Notes: generated from the letters alone by a model not told the origin. A DNA stretch of 64,000 nt from Rhodopseudomonas boonkerdii (GCF_021184025.1 NZ_CP036537.1:4216001-4280000); one strand, 5' to 3'. Shown: positions 36,931-46,241, counted from the first letter of the stretch. Program-made: numbers and translations.

Positions 36931-38484
36931 TTATCCGAGGGAGATATTCTCGAATTTCGGCTTGCCGAGCAGGTTCGGCTTGAAGCCCTTCACCTTGGCC
37001 GACAAGGCGTCGAGCTCGAACTGGAACGCGAGTGGCGCCGACAGTGCGGTTTCGACGGTGATCTTCTGAATCTTGGCAAAGATTTCGGCCCGCTTGCTGA
37101 GATCCTCGCTGGCCCGGCTCTCCTTGATCAACCTGGACAGCTCCGGATCGGCCGTGCGGCCGGCGTTGTAGTAGGCGTCTTTGTCGAAGCCGAGCCCATA
37201 GGTCATGCTCGGATCGGGACGCCCGGTCCAGGCCGACACCAGAAGATCGAACTTCTTCTCGGTCGCAAAGAACTGTGCGCTGATTTCGGCGATGGTGCCG
37301 CGGGTGAACTTCAAACGGATGCCGGCCTTGCCGAGCTGATCCTGAATCACCTCGCCACGGCGCACCGAGTCCTGGTCGGTATAACCGCCGATGGTGAGTT
37401 CGAGACCGTCTTTGTACCCGGCCTCGGCAAGCAGTTTCTTCGCACGCTCCGGATCGTGCGGATAGGTATTGGCGACATCCTTGTTATAGGCCCAGTGCGA
37501 ACTCGGCAGCGTCATCCGGGCGGGCTCGCCAAGGCCGCTGAGCGCCGCCTTGACGAACACGTCGCGGTCGAGAGCAAAGTTGATTGCCTGGCGGACCTTC
37601 ACGTTGTCCAAAGGCGCGCGGGCATAATTGAAGTAGAGCTGGATGCAGTACAGTGTTGGCGAGGTCACCGTCGTCAGATTCTTGGCGCGCTCGATCACCG
37701 GCTTCAGGCGGGCGGGCAACTGGAATGCCATGTCGTTCTGACCCGCCACCACCGAGCGCAGCGCCGTCGCATTTTCCGTGATGATGTTGAATTCGATGCC
37801 GTCGAGATAGGGGCGGCCCTTACGCCAATAATCCTCGTGACGGGTGACGACGATAATCTCGTTGTCATTCCAGCGCACGAACTTCCACGGTCCGGCGCCG
37901 ATGGGCTTGCGATCCGTGTCGTTGCCGAGCGCCTTGATATTGGTGGGGGAAACCATCATGCCGGCGCGATCGGAGAGAATTGCCGGCAGCGCGGAGTCGG
38001 GATTCTTGAGCTTCAGCGTGACTTGCAGCGGGCCGGTGACCTCGATGCTCTCGACGCTGGACAGATCGGGCTTGACGTTGGAGCGCTGATCCGAGCGGTT
38101 CCGTTCGAGATTGAACTTCACGGCCTCGGCATCGAGCGTGGTGCCATCGTGGAACTTGATGCCACCCGTGATGTCCAGCACCATTGTCTTCGGATCGGGG
38201 AACGTCCACTTCGCCATGCCCGGCTTGGGCTTCAACGTCTCGTAGTCCCATTCGACCAGCGTGTCATACATGGTCCAGAGAATGCTGTGATCGGAGCCGG
38301 CGCCACCGGTCGCGGGATCGAGCGACGACGGATTGGCTGGCGCAGCAACTTTCAGCACACCGCCCTTCTTCGCTTCCTCGGCAAATGCCGGCAGCCCCAA
38401 TGTGCCTGCCGCCGCAGCGCCGCCCATCAGCGCCAGGATATCGCGGCGGCGCAATTGCCGCTGTCCGAGATCGATCACACGCAT
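36931..38484 (-). CDS. dipeptide-type ABC transporter substrate-binding protein (SBP family 5)
   Basis: A 517-residue periplasmic receptor. The leader LRRRDILALMGGAAAAG looks like a twin-arginine signal. The mature part begins GGVLKVAAPANPSSLDPA, typical of family 5, and the segment LEWDYETLKPKPGMAKWTF-like text matches the binding fold. GGGAGGAG precedes the ATG at 38484; the longer frame is an artefact. The ligand of family 5 proteins ranges from peptides to sugars and opines, so the CoA ligase downstream is the best hint: a carboxylic acid. Confidence 0.92.
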   Translation of the reverse strand: MRVIDLGQRQLRRRDILALMGGAAAAGTLGLPAFAEEAKKGGVLKVAAPANPSSLDPATGGAGSDHSILWTMYDTLVEWDYETLKPKPGMAKWTFPDPKTMVLDITGGIKFHDGTTLDAEAVKFNLERNRSDQRSNVKPDLSSVESIEVTGPLQVTLKLKNPDSALPAILSDRAGMMVSPTNIKALGNDTDRKPIGAGPWKFVRWNDNEIIVVTRHEDYWRKGRPYLDGIEFNIITENATALRSVVAGQNDMAFQLPARLKPVIERAKNLTTVTSPTLYCIQLYFNYARAPLDNVKVRQAINFALDRDVFVKAALSGLGEPARMTLPSSHWAYNKDVANTYPHDPERAKKLLAEAGYKDGLELTIGGYTDQDSVRRGEVIQDQLGKAGIRLKFTRGTIAEISAQFFATEKKFDLLVSAWTGRPDPSMTYGLGFDKDAYYNAGRTADPELSRLIKESRASEDLSKRAEIFAKIQKITVETALSAPLAFQFELDALSAKVKGFKPNLLGKPKFENISLG

Positions 38485-38503
38485 CTTGTTCTCCTCCCGA
38501 TGA

Positions 38504-39526
38504 TTATGACGCCTTTGGCGCCTTCTGATTATCTGCTGGCGAGCCATCGGCCGTCGCGAAATGACAGGCAACGCGATGACCCGGCTTGACCTCGCGCCAC
38601 GCCGGAACTTCCTCTGCGCAGCGCGGCTGTGCCGACGGGCAGCGCGTGCGGAAGCGGCAGCCCGATGGCGGCGAAACGGGGCTCGGTATCTCACCTTCAA
38701 GAATGATGCGGCGATCGACCCGCAGATGCGACGGCAGCGGGACCGGCTCCGCCGACAGCAGCGCCCGCGTATAGGGATGCAGTGGCCGTTCCACGACATC
38801 CTCGGCGCAGCCGAGCTCCATCAGTTTGCCCAGATAGGTGACCGCGATCCGATCGGAAATATGCGACACCACGGAAATATCGTGGGTGATAAACACATAG
38901 GTCAGACCAAACTCGCGCTGCAGATCGGCGAACAGATTGAGCACATCGCCGCGAATAGAGACGTCGAGCGCCGCGACGACCTCATCGCAGACGATCACTT
39001 TCGGGCGTAGCGTCAGCACGCGCGCGATATTGACGCGCTGCTTCTGCCCGCCCGACAATTGATGCGGATAACGATCGGCGGCTTCCGCCGACAGTCCGAC
39101 GCGATCCAGCATCGCGATCCCGCGCCGGCGGCGCGACGCCGCATCGCCTTCGCCCATGATCTCCATGGGTTCGACGATGCTGTCGATGATGGTCATGCGC
39201 GGATTCAGCGCGGCATTCGGGTCCTGAAAGATGATCTGGTAATCGCGGCGATGCGCGCGAAATCGCTCGGTAGTGAGGGTCGCCGGATCGGTCCCGTCAT
39301 GCAGGATCTTGCCGTCGGTCGGCGGCAACAGGGATACCAGCGCGCGGCCAAGCGTGGTCTTCCCAGAGCCGGACTCGCCTATGACGCCGAACGTCTCGCC
39401 CCGACGGACATCGAAGTCCATGCCGTCGATCGCCTTGACCGTGTCGCGACCGTCGCGTGTCGGAAACAGGATGCGCAAGTCGCGCACAGCGAGGACGCCG
39501 CTGTCATTGTCTTCGATAGCCGACAT
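38504..39526 (-). CDS. dipeptide-type ABC transporter ATPase (DppF family)
   Basis: A 340-residue cytosolic ATPase. Walker A is GESGSGKTT, the signature is LSGGQKQRVNIA and Walker B is VIVCDEVVAALD. The oligopeptide-type C-terminal extension carries cysteines (RFRTRCPSAQPRC) that may hold an iron-sulfur cluster. Its start overlaps the stop of the DppD-type gene as TGATG. Confidence 0.93.
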   Translation of the reverse strand: MSAIEDNDSGVLAVRDLRILFPTRDGRDTVKAIDGMDFDVRRGETFGVIGESGSGKTTLGRALVSLLPPTDGKILHDGTDPATLTTERFRAHRRDYQIIFQDPNAALNPRMTIIDSIVEPMEIMGEGDAASRRRRGIAMLDRVGLSAEAADRYPHQLSGGQKQRVNIARVLTLRPKVIVCDEVVAALDVSIRGDVLNLFADLQREFGLTYVFITHDISVVSHISDRIAVTYLGKLMELGCAEDVVERPLHPYTRALLSAEPVPLPSHLRVDRRIILEGEIPSPVSPPSGCRFRTRCPSAQPRCAEEVPAWREVKPGHRVACHFATADGSPADNQKAPKAS

Positions 39527-40584
39527 CAGTTGACCGCTCCCGGCAATTCGAGCGCCGGCGCACGCCAGCAGCGCGCTGCGCGGCCGGCATCAGTCGCGAC
39601 CATCGGCTGTTCGCGCTCGCAACCCGGCGCCGCGTATTTGCAACGCGAGCGGAAGCGGCAACCGGCAGGCATGGCATTCGGCGACGGCACGCGGCCGGGA
39701 ATCGAAGGAAGCGCGCCGCGCCGCTCGCTCAAGCCAGGCAAGGATCGCAGCAGACCGGACGTATAGGGATGGCGCGGCCGCATCAGCGCGTCGTCCACCG
39801 GCGCATCCTCAACCACCTCGCCCGCATACATGGTGATCATGCGCGTGCAGGTTTCGGCGACGACGCCGAGATCATGGGTGATGAAGACCAGCGCAGTGCC
39901 GGTGCGCTCGCTCAGGGAGCGCAGGAGATCGGTGATCTGAGCCTGCACGGTGACATCGAGCGCTGTCGTCGGCTCATCTGCAATCAACAGCTTCGGTTCA
40001 CAGATCAGCGCCATCGCGATCATGACGCGCTGCCGCATACCACCAGACAATTGATGCGGATACTCATCGCAGCGACGCTCGGGCGCGGGGATGCCGACGT
40101 CTCGCAATGCCTTGATGGCGCGCTCGCGCCCCTCCGCGCGACTGACCGGAAAGTGAATACGGTAAGCCTCGCTGATCTGGTCGCCGACGGTGAAGACCGG
40201 ATCGAGCGCGCTCATCGGTTCCTGGAAAATCATCGCGATGTCGCGCCCGCGCACTGCGCGCATTCGCCGCGCCGAGAGCGTTGCGAGATTGGTGCCGTTG
40301 AACAGGATTTCACCGTCGATCCGAGCCGATTGCGGCGGCAGCAGGCGAAGCAGTGACAGGCCGGTCACGGTCTTGCCACAGCCGCTTTCGCCAACGAGGC
40401 CGACGCGCTCGCCGGGCGCGATGGAGAAACTGACGTTCCGCGTGATCGACAACGCGCCGCGTCCGGTCGTGAAGGACAGCGACAGATCGCGCACCTCCAG
40501 CAATGGCTGAACCGGCGCTGTCACGCCCGAGTGTCCATATCCGCGCATACCGGAATCGATGGGTGTCTGCTCTACACGCTGCAT
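39526..40584 (-). CDS. dipeptide-type ABC transporter ATPase (DppD family)
   Basis: About 352 residues. Walker A is GESGCGKT, the signature is [12 protein letters not shown] and Walker B is [12 protein letters not shown]. The C-terminal [13 protein letters not shown] matches the oligopeptide-type extension. The start is uncertain: ATG 40584 (used here), ATG 40548 and GTG 40524 are all possible and none has a strong ribosome site. It is the first gene of the operon that ends with the hot-dog protein at 28945, and it is divergent from a GntR regulator. Confidence 0.88.
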   Translation of the reverse strand: MQRVEQTPIDSGMRGYGHSGVTAPVQPLLEVRDLSLSFTTGRGALSITRNVSFSIAPGERVGLVGESGCGKTVTGLSLLRLLPPQSARIDGEILFNGTNLATLSARRMRAVRGRDIAMIFQEPMSALDPVFTVGDQISEAYRIHFPVSRAEGRERAIKALRDVGIPAPERRCDEYPHQLSGGMRQRVMIAMALICEPKLLIADEPTTALDVTVQAQITDLLRSLSERTGTALVFITHDLGVVAETCTRMITMYAGEVVEDAPVDDALMRPRHPYTSGLLRSLPGLSERRGALPSIPGRVPSPNAMPAGCRFRSRCKYAAPGCEREQPMVATDAGRAARCWRAPALELPGAVN

Positions 40585-40747
40585 CGAAGCGCTCACGACA
40601 TGCGCGCGCAAAAAGATGTGACAACAGGCGTCGCAGATACTGCAAGCCTTCTCGGGATCGGCACCGCCCGAAATGCAGTGGCCCCTTGGATCACGGTCAG
40701 CCGGCCAGCCATCGGCGCGGATGTTTTCGCCATGTGCACCTCCCTGC

Positions 40748-40768
40748 GTCCCGGTCTGACGCCGGGAC
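40748..40768. other. short hairpin in the leader of the dipeptide-type operon
   Basis: GTCCCGG (40748-40754) pairs with CCGGGAC (40762-40768) around a 7-nt loop. It lies between the operator-like palindrome and the first transporter gene. No run of T or U follows, so it could be an attenuator or simply a chance hairpin. The rest of 40585-40932 holds only the operator below and no gene. Confidence 0.3.
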
Positions 40769-40838
40769 TTTGCAACGCACGTCCGGCTTGATGCCGGTAT
40801 CGACCGCGCGATGGTCCACCCATGAAAGGTGACTGATT

Positions 40839-40858
40839 GTCGATTGTCAACAATTGAC
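40839..40858. promoter_or_regulatory. candidate GntR operator
   Basis: GTCGATTGT and ACAATTGAC form a 9-bp inverted repeat with one mismatch around CA. The core ATTGTCAACAAT is of the kind bound by FCD-type GntR regulators (TTGT and ACAA arms). It is 75 bp upstream of the GntR gene and upstream of the divergent transporter-carboxylase operon. Confidence 0.6.
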
Positions 40859-40932
40859 TTTCGCAGTAGCAAGGCTGCGGGCATGCGCACCGCGTGCAGA
40901 TCGAGACCGCTACAGCTTCGAGGGAGACCGTC

Positions 40933-41748
40933 ATGGCAGCGCCGCTTCGCAAGCCATCGACCGACGACAGAGGAAGAGACAAGGAGAGCGAACGCAGATT
41001 CGCGCCGCGCACCCTGCCCGATCAAGTCGCCGAGGAACTCGGCGCCGAGATCGTATCCGGTCGGCGCAAAGCCGGGGAACGCCTTGTCGAACTGGATCTC
41101 GCTCGGGACTTCGGCGTCAGCCGCGGCCCCATTCGCGAAGCCATTCGCATCCTCGAGCGGCGGCGCCTCGTCGAACTGCGCCCACGCCGCGGCGCGTATA
41201 TCAAGCCGCTATCGCTGAAATCAGTGGCAGATCTTTTCAATGTGCGTACGGCTCTATCGACGCTCGCCGCACGCACCATGGCAACGGCGCCGATCGAGAG
41301 CTATATCGACACTTTGGCGCGGCGCTGCGATGAAATGAATGCCCTGATCGAGATCGACGATCCCATCTCATTCGCGCGCACGATGACGCGTGCCGTCAAG
41401 ACGATCGCGCGCGGCTCCGGCAACGAATTGCTCGTCGAGCTGCTGACTGATCTAGCCAATCACACCGTCTGGACCACGATCTGGAAGACGCCCCTAGACT
41501 ACCAGACGCGCGATCTCCGTCACATGAGCGCCGGCCTGATCACATCAACCCTCAAGGCGATCCGGCAGCGAAAGCCCAACGCTGCCGCAGTGCACCTCGC
41601 CCAGCTGCTGGAAGGCGATCGCGACCGCGCCCTGACGACACTCTCCCGCCTCCGCGGCGAGACGCTGGATCTGCACGCGCTGTCCTATGACGACGAGCCG
41701 AACTCGTCCACCACAAACAAGATTGTCCTGCCACCACTTCGCGCTTGA
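40933..41748 (+). CDS. GntR family regulator, FCD domain
   Basis: A 271-residue regulator. The winged helix-turn-helix is near residues 35-100 ([18 protein letters not shown], then [18 protein letters not shown]). A helical FCD-like ligand domain follows. Many FCD proteins sense organic acids. GAGGGAGAC precedes the ATG at 40933. It is divergent from the transporter-CoA-ligase-carboxylase operon and has a good palindrome in the shared promoter, so it is probably that operon's regulator. It converges with a second GntR gene 11 bp away. Confidence 0.9.
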   Translation: MAAPLRKPSTDDRGRDKESERRFAPRTLPDQVAEELGAEIVSGRRKAGERLVELDLARDFGVSRGPIREAIRILERRRLVELRPRRGAYIKPLSLKSVADLFNVRTALSTLAARTMATAPIESYIDTLARRCDEMNALIEIDDPISFARTMTRAVKTIARGSGNELLVELLTDLANHTVWTTIWKTPLDYQTRDLRHMSAGLITSTLKAIRQRKPNAAAVHLAQLLEGDRDRALTTLSRLRGETLDLHALSYDDEPNSSTTNKIVLPPLRA

Positions 41749-41759
41749 TCCCACAGTAT

Positions 41760-42476
41760 CTAGAGCGACACCGCATAGTGTTCATATTCATCGCGCACCA
41801 GCACGATATGATCACGCATGGCGGTCGCAGCGCCGGTCCGGTCACCACGCATGATGGCGACGACGACACGGTCGTGCTCGGCCTGTGACTTCGCAAGACG
41901 TCCGAGATTGCGGAACTGAGCACGCCGGAACGGCTGCACGCGAACCCGCGTCGCCAAAGTAATCTCGGCGATGTAGTCGTTCTGCGATCCCTTGTAGATC
42001 GCGTTGTGAAAACGCTCGTTGACTTCGTGAAAGCGCTCGGGATTTCCGTCATAGCTGAGGACCCGCAGCTCCTCGTGGATCGCCTCAAGCGCATGGCGCT
42101 GCATGGCCGACATCCGCTCGGCCGCAAGCCCTGCACATAGCGCCTCCAGCTCAGCCATCGCCTCGAACATGCCGGTCAGGCGTTCGATGGACGGCTGCGC
42201 CACCACAGCCCCGCGATGCGGGCGCGATTCGATCAGACCGCTGGCGGTGAGCTGACGTAGCGCTTCACGCACCGGGGTCCGCGAAACTCTGAAGCGCTGC
42301 GCAAGCTCAGTCTCATCCAGTGGAGAGCCCGGCGCGAGTGCACCGCGCACGATCTCGTCCGACAGTTGCTGACGCAGTTCCTCGGCCCGCGTCAGCTTGC
42401 CTTTTGTCGTATCAGCAGATCCGCGCGCGGCACCGCGCGGTTTGCCCTGCTGGATCAGCATGTCGTCGACGCTCAT
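41760..42476 (-). CDS. GntR family regulator, FCD domain
   Basis: A 238-residue regulator. The DNA-binding domain has EELRQQLSDEIVRGALAPGSPLDE and FRVSRTPVREALRQL (about residues 30-80). The FCD domain has the metal/ligand-type histidine pattern of the family (ERFHEVNERFHNAI, then H in AEHDRVV and MRDHI). It is the last gene of the operon that starts at 49805, 14 bp after the HpxZ-like gene, so it is probably the local regulator of that operon and of the divergent allophanate hydrolase gene. Confidence 0.92.
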   Translation of the reverse strand: MSVDDMLIQQGKPRGAARGSADTTKGKLTRAEELRQQLSDEIVRGALAPGSPLDETELAQRFRVSRTPVREALRQLTASGLIESRPHRGAVVAQPSIERLTGMFEAMAELEALCAGLAAERMSAMQRHALEAIHEELRVLSYDGNPERFHEVNERFHNAIYKGSQNDYIAEITLATRVRVQPFRRAQFRNLGRLAKSQAEHDRVVVAIMRGDRTGAATAMRDHIVLVRDEYEHYAVSL

Positions 42477-42490
42477 TGCGGCTTACGTCT

Positions 42491-42892
42491 TTACTTGGAC
42501 GCCTGCGGCTCGTCGATCAGGCTGACAGAGGCTGCCACGATTCGCCAGCCTTCGGGAAAGCGGACCCATGTCTGCATCTGCCGTCCGACCTTGCCGGGCG
42601 CATTGTCGCGATAGAACAAGGTTGACGCGACCGCCGTATCGCGACCATACGCCGTGATCACCGTCCGCTCGATCCGGCGCATAAGGCCGACCGGCGAACG
42701 TGCACCACGAAAGGCCTGGATCTCGTCGTAACCATAGAGATTTTCGCCCATGCCATAGCGGATGGTGCGAGGATCGTTGCGAAACAGTTCGCCGAGCACG
42801 GCGGTGTCGTTGGTGGTCAGCGCGTTCTCATAACGCGCAAAGGCTTCGCTCACTTCCGCGATCACGTCCGGCAGATCGATATCCATGTCCAT
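42491..42892 (-). CDS. hpxZ: HpxZ/AtzH-like protein (nuclear transport factor 2-like fold)
   Basis: A 133-residue cytosolic protein of the HpxZ/AtzH type, with an SnoaL/NTF2-like pattern: LFRNDPRTIRYGMGENLYGY in the middle and WVRFPEGWRIVAASVSLI at the end. HpxZ is linked to oxalurate catabolism, and AtzH-type proteins are found beside the amidase AtzE in cyanuric acid operons. It follows the AtzE-like gene by 6 bp. Two ATG codons, at 42892 and 42886, are possible starts. Confidence 0.85.
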   Translation of the reverse strand: MDMDIDLPDVIAEVSEAFARYENALTTNDTAVLGELFRNDPRTIRYGMGENLYGYDEIQAFRGARSPVGLMRRIERTVITAYGRDTAVASTLFYRDNAPGKVGRQMQTWVRFPEGWRIVAASVSLIDEPQASK

Positions 42893-42898
42893 ACCTGT

Positions 42899-44317
42899 TT
42901 ATTGAAACGCTTTTGCATGTGGCGCAACGGTCACACCGGCTTGCTGCAGATGATAAGCGACACGCAACGCCACGTCTTCTCGCCACGGCGCCGCGATGAT
43001 CTGGACGCCGATCGGCATCGGATCGAGCGGTACAGGGACAGCGACCACGGGTAAGCCGATGAAGGAGATCGGCTGGGTGTGAATGCCGATATTGGCACGC
43101 ACCGGCAATTCGACGCCGTCGAGCTCAAAGGTCGCCTGCCCGATTTTTGGCGCGATGCACGGCGTCGCCGGCGCGACGATGACATCCACCGCTTCGAAGA
43201 TCTCCAGCACCTTGGCCCGGTACCAGCGGCGCAGTTTCTGCGCGCGATCGACCAGCGCCGACGGCACCATGGCGCCCGCGATCAGCCGGTCGCGTACTGC
43301 CGGATCGAAGTCGGCAGCGCGCCTGCGCAGGCGATCGAGATGTAGCGATGCGCCCTCGGTGGTGGAAATCAGATAGGCCGCCGCGCGCGCCTTTCCGACT
43401 TCGGGCAACTCCACGGTGGCCGTGATGCCGAGCGCTTTCGCGACGGTCGCGACCGCCTCGAGGGCCTCGGGCATCAGATTCTTCTGGAAATAACCGCCCG
43501 CGACGGCGATGCGGAGGTTCCCAACGCCCTGCCCGATCAGCTCCGACACTGGCTCGGCCTGCCGCGTCGTACAGGCGGCATCGTCGGAATCCGGTCCCTG
43601 CATGATGTCGTAGGACAGCGCGAGATCGGCGACATTGCGGGCGAAGGGACCGAGATGATCGAGACTCGTCACGAACGGGAACGAACGCGCCCGTGAGAGC
43701 CGTCCATAGGTCGGCTTCAATCCGAAAATGCCGCAGAAGGATGATGGCACACGGATCGAACCGTTGGTGTCGGAGCCAAGCGCGATCGGCACGAGGCTAC
43801 CCCCCACCGCGCCGCCCGAGCCCCCCGATGAGCCGCCGGTCATCCGCGTAACGTCGTGCGGATTGCGCGAGGGTCCGTCATGAACGTTCTCGCCAGTAAA
43901 GTCGTAGGCGTATTCGCCCATGTTCAATCCGCCGACCAATATGGCGCCGGCAGCTTCCATGCGCTCGATCAGCGTGGCATCGCGTGGCGCTGGCGGCCGG
44001 TCGCGATTGATCTTCGAGCCGGCGCGCGTCGGCAGCCCCTTGATATCGAACAGATTCTTGGCTGCGAATGGCACGCCGGCCATCGGACCGACAGCCTCGC
44101 CCCGGGCGATTGCTGCATCGAGCGCGCGCGCACGAGTAAGAGCACGATCCGCCGTGACGTCGGTAAATGCGTTGAGCGTCGGATTGTGCCGCTCGATCCG
44201 CGCCAGCGCGACCTCGATGACATCGAGCGCATAGGTCTTCTTGGCCGCGACCGCTTTGGCGATATCGGCAGCCGGGCGCCAGTCGCCATCCGGCGTGAGA
44301 ACGGGATCAAGCGACAT
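42899..44317 (-). CDS. AtzE/HpxY family amidase
   Basis: A 472-residue cytosolic amidase-signature enzyme. The Ser-cisSer-Lys triad is likely Lys87 (PFAAKNLFD), Ser163 (TGGSSGGSGG) and Ser187 (SDTNGSIRVPS). AtzE hydrolyses 1-carboxybiuret in the cyanuric acid pathway, and HpxY acts in oxalurate breakdown; both need a small DUF4089 partner. That partner is encoded just upstream with an 11-bp overlap, which strengthens the assignment. The exact substrate cannot be read, but a ureido or biuret-like amide is expected. Confidence 0.9.
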   Translation of the reverse strand: MSLDPVLTPDGDWRPAADIAKAVAAKKTYALDVIEVALARIERHNPTLNAFTDVTADRALTRARALDAAIARGEAVGPMAGVPFAAKNLFDIKGLPTRAGSKINRDRPPAPRDATLIERMEAAGAILVGGLNMGEYAYDFTGENVHDGPSRNPHDVTRMTGGSSGGSGGAVGGSLVPIALGSDTNGSIRVPSSFCGIFGLKPTYGRLSRARSFPFVTSLDHLGPFARNVADLALSYDIMQGPDSDDAACTTRQAEPVSELIGQGVGNLRIAVAGGYFQKNLMPEALEAVATVAKALGITATVELPEVGKARAAAYLISTTEGASLHLDRLRRRAADFDPAVRDRLIAGAMVPSALVDRAQKLRRWYRAKVLEIFEAVDVIVAPATPCIAPKIGQATFELDGVELPVRANIGIHTQPISFIGLPVVAVPVPLDPMPIGVQIIAAPWREDVALRVAYHLQQAGVTVAPHAKAFQ

Positions 44318-44486
44318 AGATCGGGGCCGGTTCGGATTCGTCGGGAAGCGAAAATTCGTCCACGAGCCGCGCCATGCGCAGCGACACTTCGAGATTCATT
44401 TTCACTGCCGGTTGCCATGCCGGATCGATCGGCAACGATAAAGCGGCAGATAAGGCATGGATATAATCGTCCAGCTTGTCGCTCAT
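44307..44486 (-). CDS. AtzG/HpxX-like small amidase subunit (DUF4089)
   Basis: A 59-residue protein. The pattern LSLPIDPAWQPAV, then NLEVSLRMARLVDEFSLPDESEPAPIY is that of DUF4089, the small subunit that pairs with AtzE or HpxY and supports its folding. I start it at the ATG at 44486, with AGAAGG 6 bp upstream. The ATG at 44492 touches the ribosome site and the longer frame is not family-like. It overlaps the amidase gene by 11 bp and follows the ABC ATPase by 14 bp. Confidence 0.88.
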   Translation of the reverse strand: MSDKLDDYIHALSAALSLPIDPAWQPAVKMNLEVSLRMARLVDEFSLPDESEPAPIYVA

Positions 44487-44500
44487 GGCCATCCTTCTCG

Positions 44501-46234
44501 TCAATGAACCGGCAGCGGCGGGTGCGGAATCGCCGTCAGCAGCTGCTTCGTATAGTCGTCCTGCGGATCGTCCATCACCGCGTCCGTCACGCCTTGCTCC
44601 ACGATACACCCGGCGCGCATCACGATGACACGATCGCACAGCAAGCGCACCACGTTCAGATCGTGCGAGACGAACAGATAGCTCATGCCCATGGACTGCT
44701 TGAGGTCCTGCAGCAGGTTGAGCACCACCGCCTGCACGGAGACGTCGAGCGCCGCAGTCGGCTCATCCAGAATAATCAGCTTCGGCCGCAGCGCGATGGC
44801 GCGGGCGATGCCGACGCGCGCCTTCTGACCGCCGGACATCTGGTGCGGAAAGCGGTCCAGTAATTCGACGGGCAACCCGACCTGCCGCGCCAGCTCCTCG
44901 CATCTCGCGCGCAGCGCGTCCCTGCCCTTGACATCGCCGAGCTGCATGATCGGATCGGCGATGGCCCGCGCGGCAGTGAAGCGCGGATTGAGGCTGTCCG
45001 TCGGGTCCTGAAACACCATCTGGATGCTTTTGCGCAGCGGCAAGCGCGCAAAGGCATTCGGTGCGATCTCGCCGATCTCATCGCCATCGAAGGCGATGCG
45101 GCCGGAGGTCTTGTCGATCAGCCGCATCACCATCATCGAGGTGGTGGATTTGCCGCAGCCGGACTCGCCGACAAGGCCGACGCTTTCTCCGCAACCGACA
45201 CTGAAGCTGATGCCATCCACAGCTCGGAAGACGTCAGGCTCCAAAGCAGGCTTGCGGCCGAAGAGCTTTGATAACGTCGCGGTCGCGCCCTGACGGGGAT
45301 ATTCCTTGACCAGGTTTTCGATCGTAAGGAGCGGTGACTTCTTCTCCTTCTCCCCGCTTGCGGGAAGAAGGTCGGGATGAGGGGTAACGGTCACAGGCGT
45401 CGCCGCCCGTTCTTCCGCCGGCAGCAGGTCCCGCAGCGAGATGCCAAGCCGCGGTGTCGCCTGCATCAGCTTTCTCGTATAGGGATGCTGTGGATTGGCG
45501 AAGATATCGGCTGATAGTGCCGTCTCGACGACCCTCCCCTTCTCCATCACCACCACGCGGTCACAATAGGCAGCCGCGAGGCCCAAATCATGCGTGATCA
45601 GGATTGTCGACATGCCGCGGCTCTTGGTGAGCTCCGTCACAAGATCCATCACCGCCTTTTGCGTGGTGACGTCGAGACCGGTGGTCGGCTCATCCGCGAT
45701 CAGGAGCTGTGGATTGCAGGCAAGCGCGAGCGCGATCACCACACGCTGACACATGCCGCCCGAGAGTTCGAACGGATAGGCATGGTAACGTTCGCGGGCG
45801 CGCGCGATCTTGACCTGCTCCAGCGCCTCGATGGCCTTTTCTGCGCGGTCATTGCTGCCGGCCTGCGCATGCTGGCGCAGCACATCCTCGATCTGGTGCC
45901 CCACCTTGCGGATCGGATTGAGCGCCGCACGCGGGTTCTGGAAGATCATCGAGACTTCGCGACCACGCAGGTCGCGCATCTGCGTCTCGGTCGCGGCCTT
46001 CACATCCACGCCGGAAAACATCACCGAGCCCTCGGCGATCTTGCCGGCGCGATCGAGGATGCGCATCACAGCATAGGACGTCACCGATTTGCCCGAGCCG
46101 CTTTCACCGACGATGCCAAGCGTCTCGCCCTTGGCGACGGAGATATCGACCTGCTGCACCGCCTTGACGATGCCGCGGCGGGTGGCGAATTCGACGGTGA
46201 GGTTCCGGACGTCGAGAAGGGGCTGAGCCGTCAT
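44501..46234 (-). CDS. fused dipeptide-type ABC transporter ATPase (DppD-DppF in one chain)
   Basis: A 577-residue protein with two ATPase cassettes. The first has Walker A GESGSGKSVT, signature SGGMCQRVVIA and Walker [13 protein letters not shown]. The second has Walker A GESGCGKSTTS, signature MSGGQKARVGIA and Walker B LIILDEPTAALD. The linker (about residues 283-298) contains PHPDLLPASGEKEKK, which is encoded by a palindromic repeat (45341-45384). The neighbouring transporter at 35-40.6 kb uses separate ATPases, so the two systems are not a simple duplication. The ATG at 46234 is preceded by GAGGAAG. Confidence 0.92.
   Translation of the reverse strand: MTAQPLLDVRNLTVEFATRRGIVKAVQQVDISVAKGETLGIVGESGSGKSVTSYAVMRILDRAGKIAEGSVMFSGVDVKAATETQMRDLRGREVSMIFQNPRAALNPIRKVGHQIEDVLRQHAQAGSNDRAEKAIEALEQVKIARARERYHAYPFELSGGMCQRVVIALALACNPQLLIADEPTTGLDVTTQKAVMDLVTELTKSRGMSTILITHDLGLAAAYCDRVVVMEKGRVVETALSADIFANPQHPYTRKLMQATPRLGISLRDLLPAEERAATPVTVTPHPDLLPASGEKEKKSPLLTIENLVKEYPRQGATATLSKLFGRKPALEPDVFRAVDGISFSVGCGESVGLVGESGCGKSTTSMMVMRLIDKTSGRIAFDGDEIGEIAPNAFARLPLRKSIQMVFQDPTDSLNPRFTAARAIADPIMQLGDVKGRDALRARCEELARQVGLPVELLDRFPHQMSGGQKARVGIARAIALRPKLIILDEPTAALDVSVQAVVLNLLQDLKQSMGMSYLFVSHDLNVVRLLCDRVIVMRAGCIVEQGVTDAVMDDPQDDYTKQLLTAIPHPPLPVH
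45341..45384. repeat. palindromic repeat inside a gene (in-frame insertion)
   Basis: CTTCTCCCCGC and GCGGGAAGAAG pair with one mismatch around TT (45347-45370), followed by GTCGGGATGAGGGG. It resembles the common intergenic 'CTTCTCCCCGC...' element of rhizobial genomes and here encodes PHPDLLPASGEKEKK in the linker of the fused ATPase. Confidence 0.75.
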
Positions 46235-46241
46235 AACTTCC

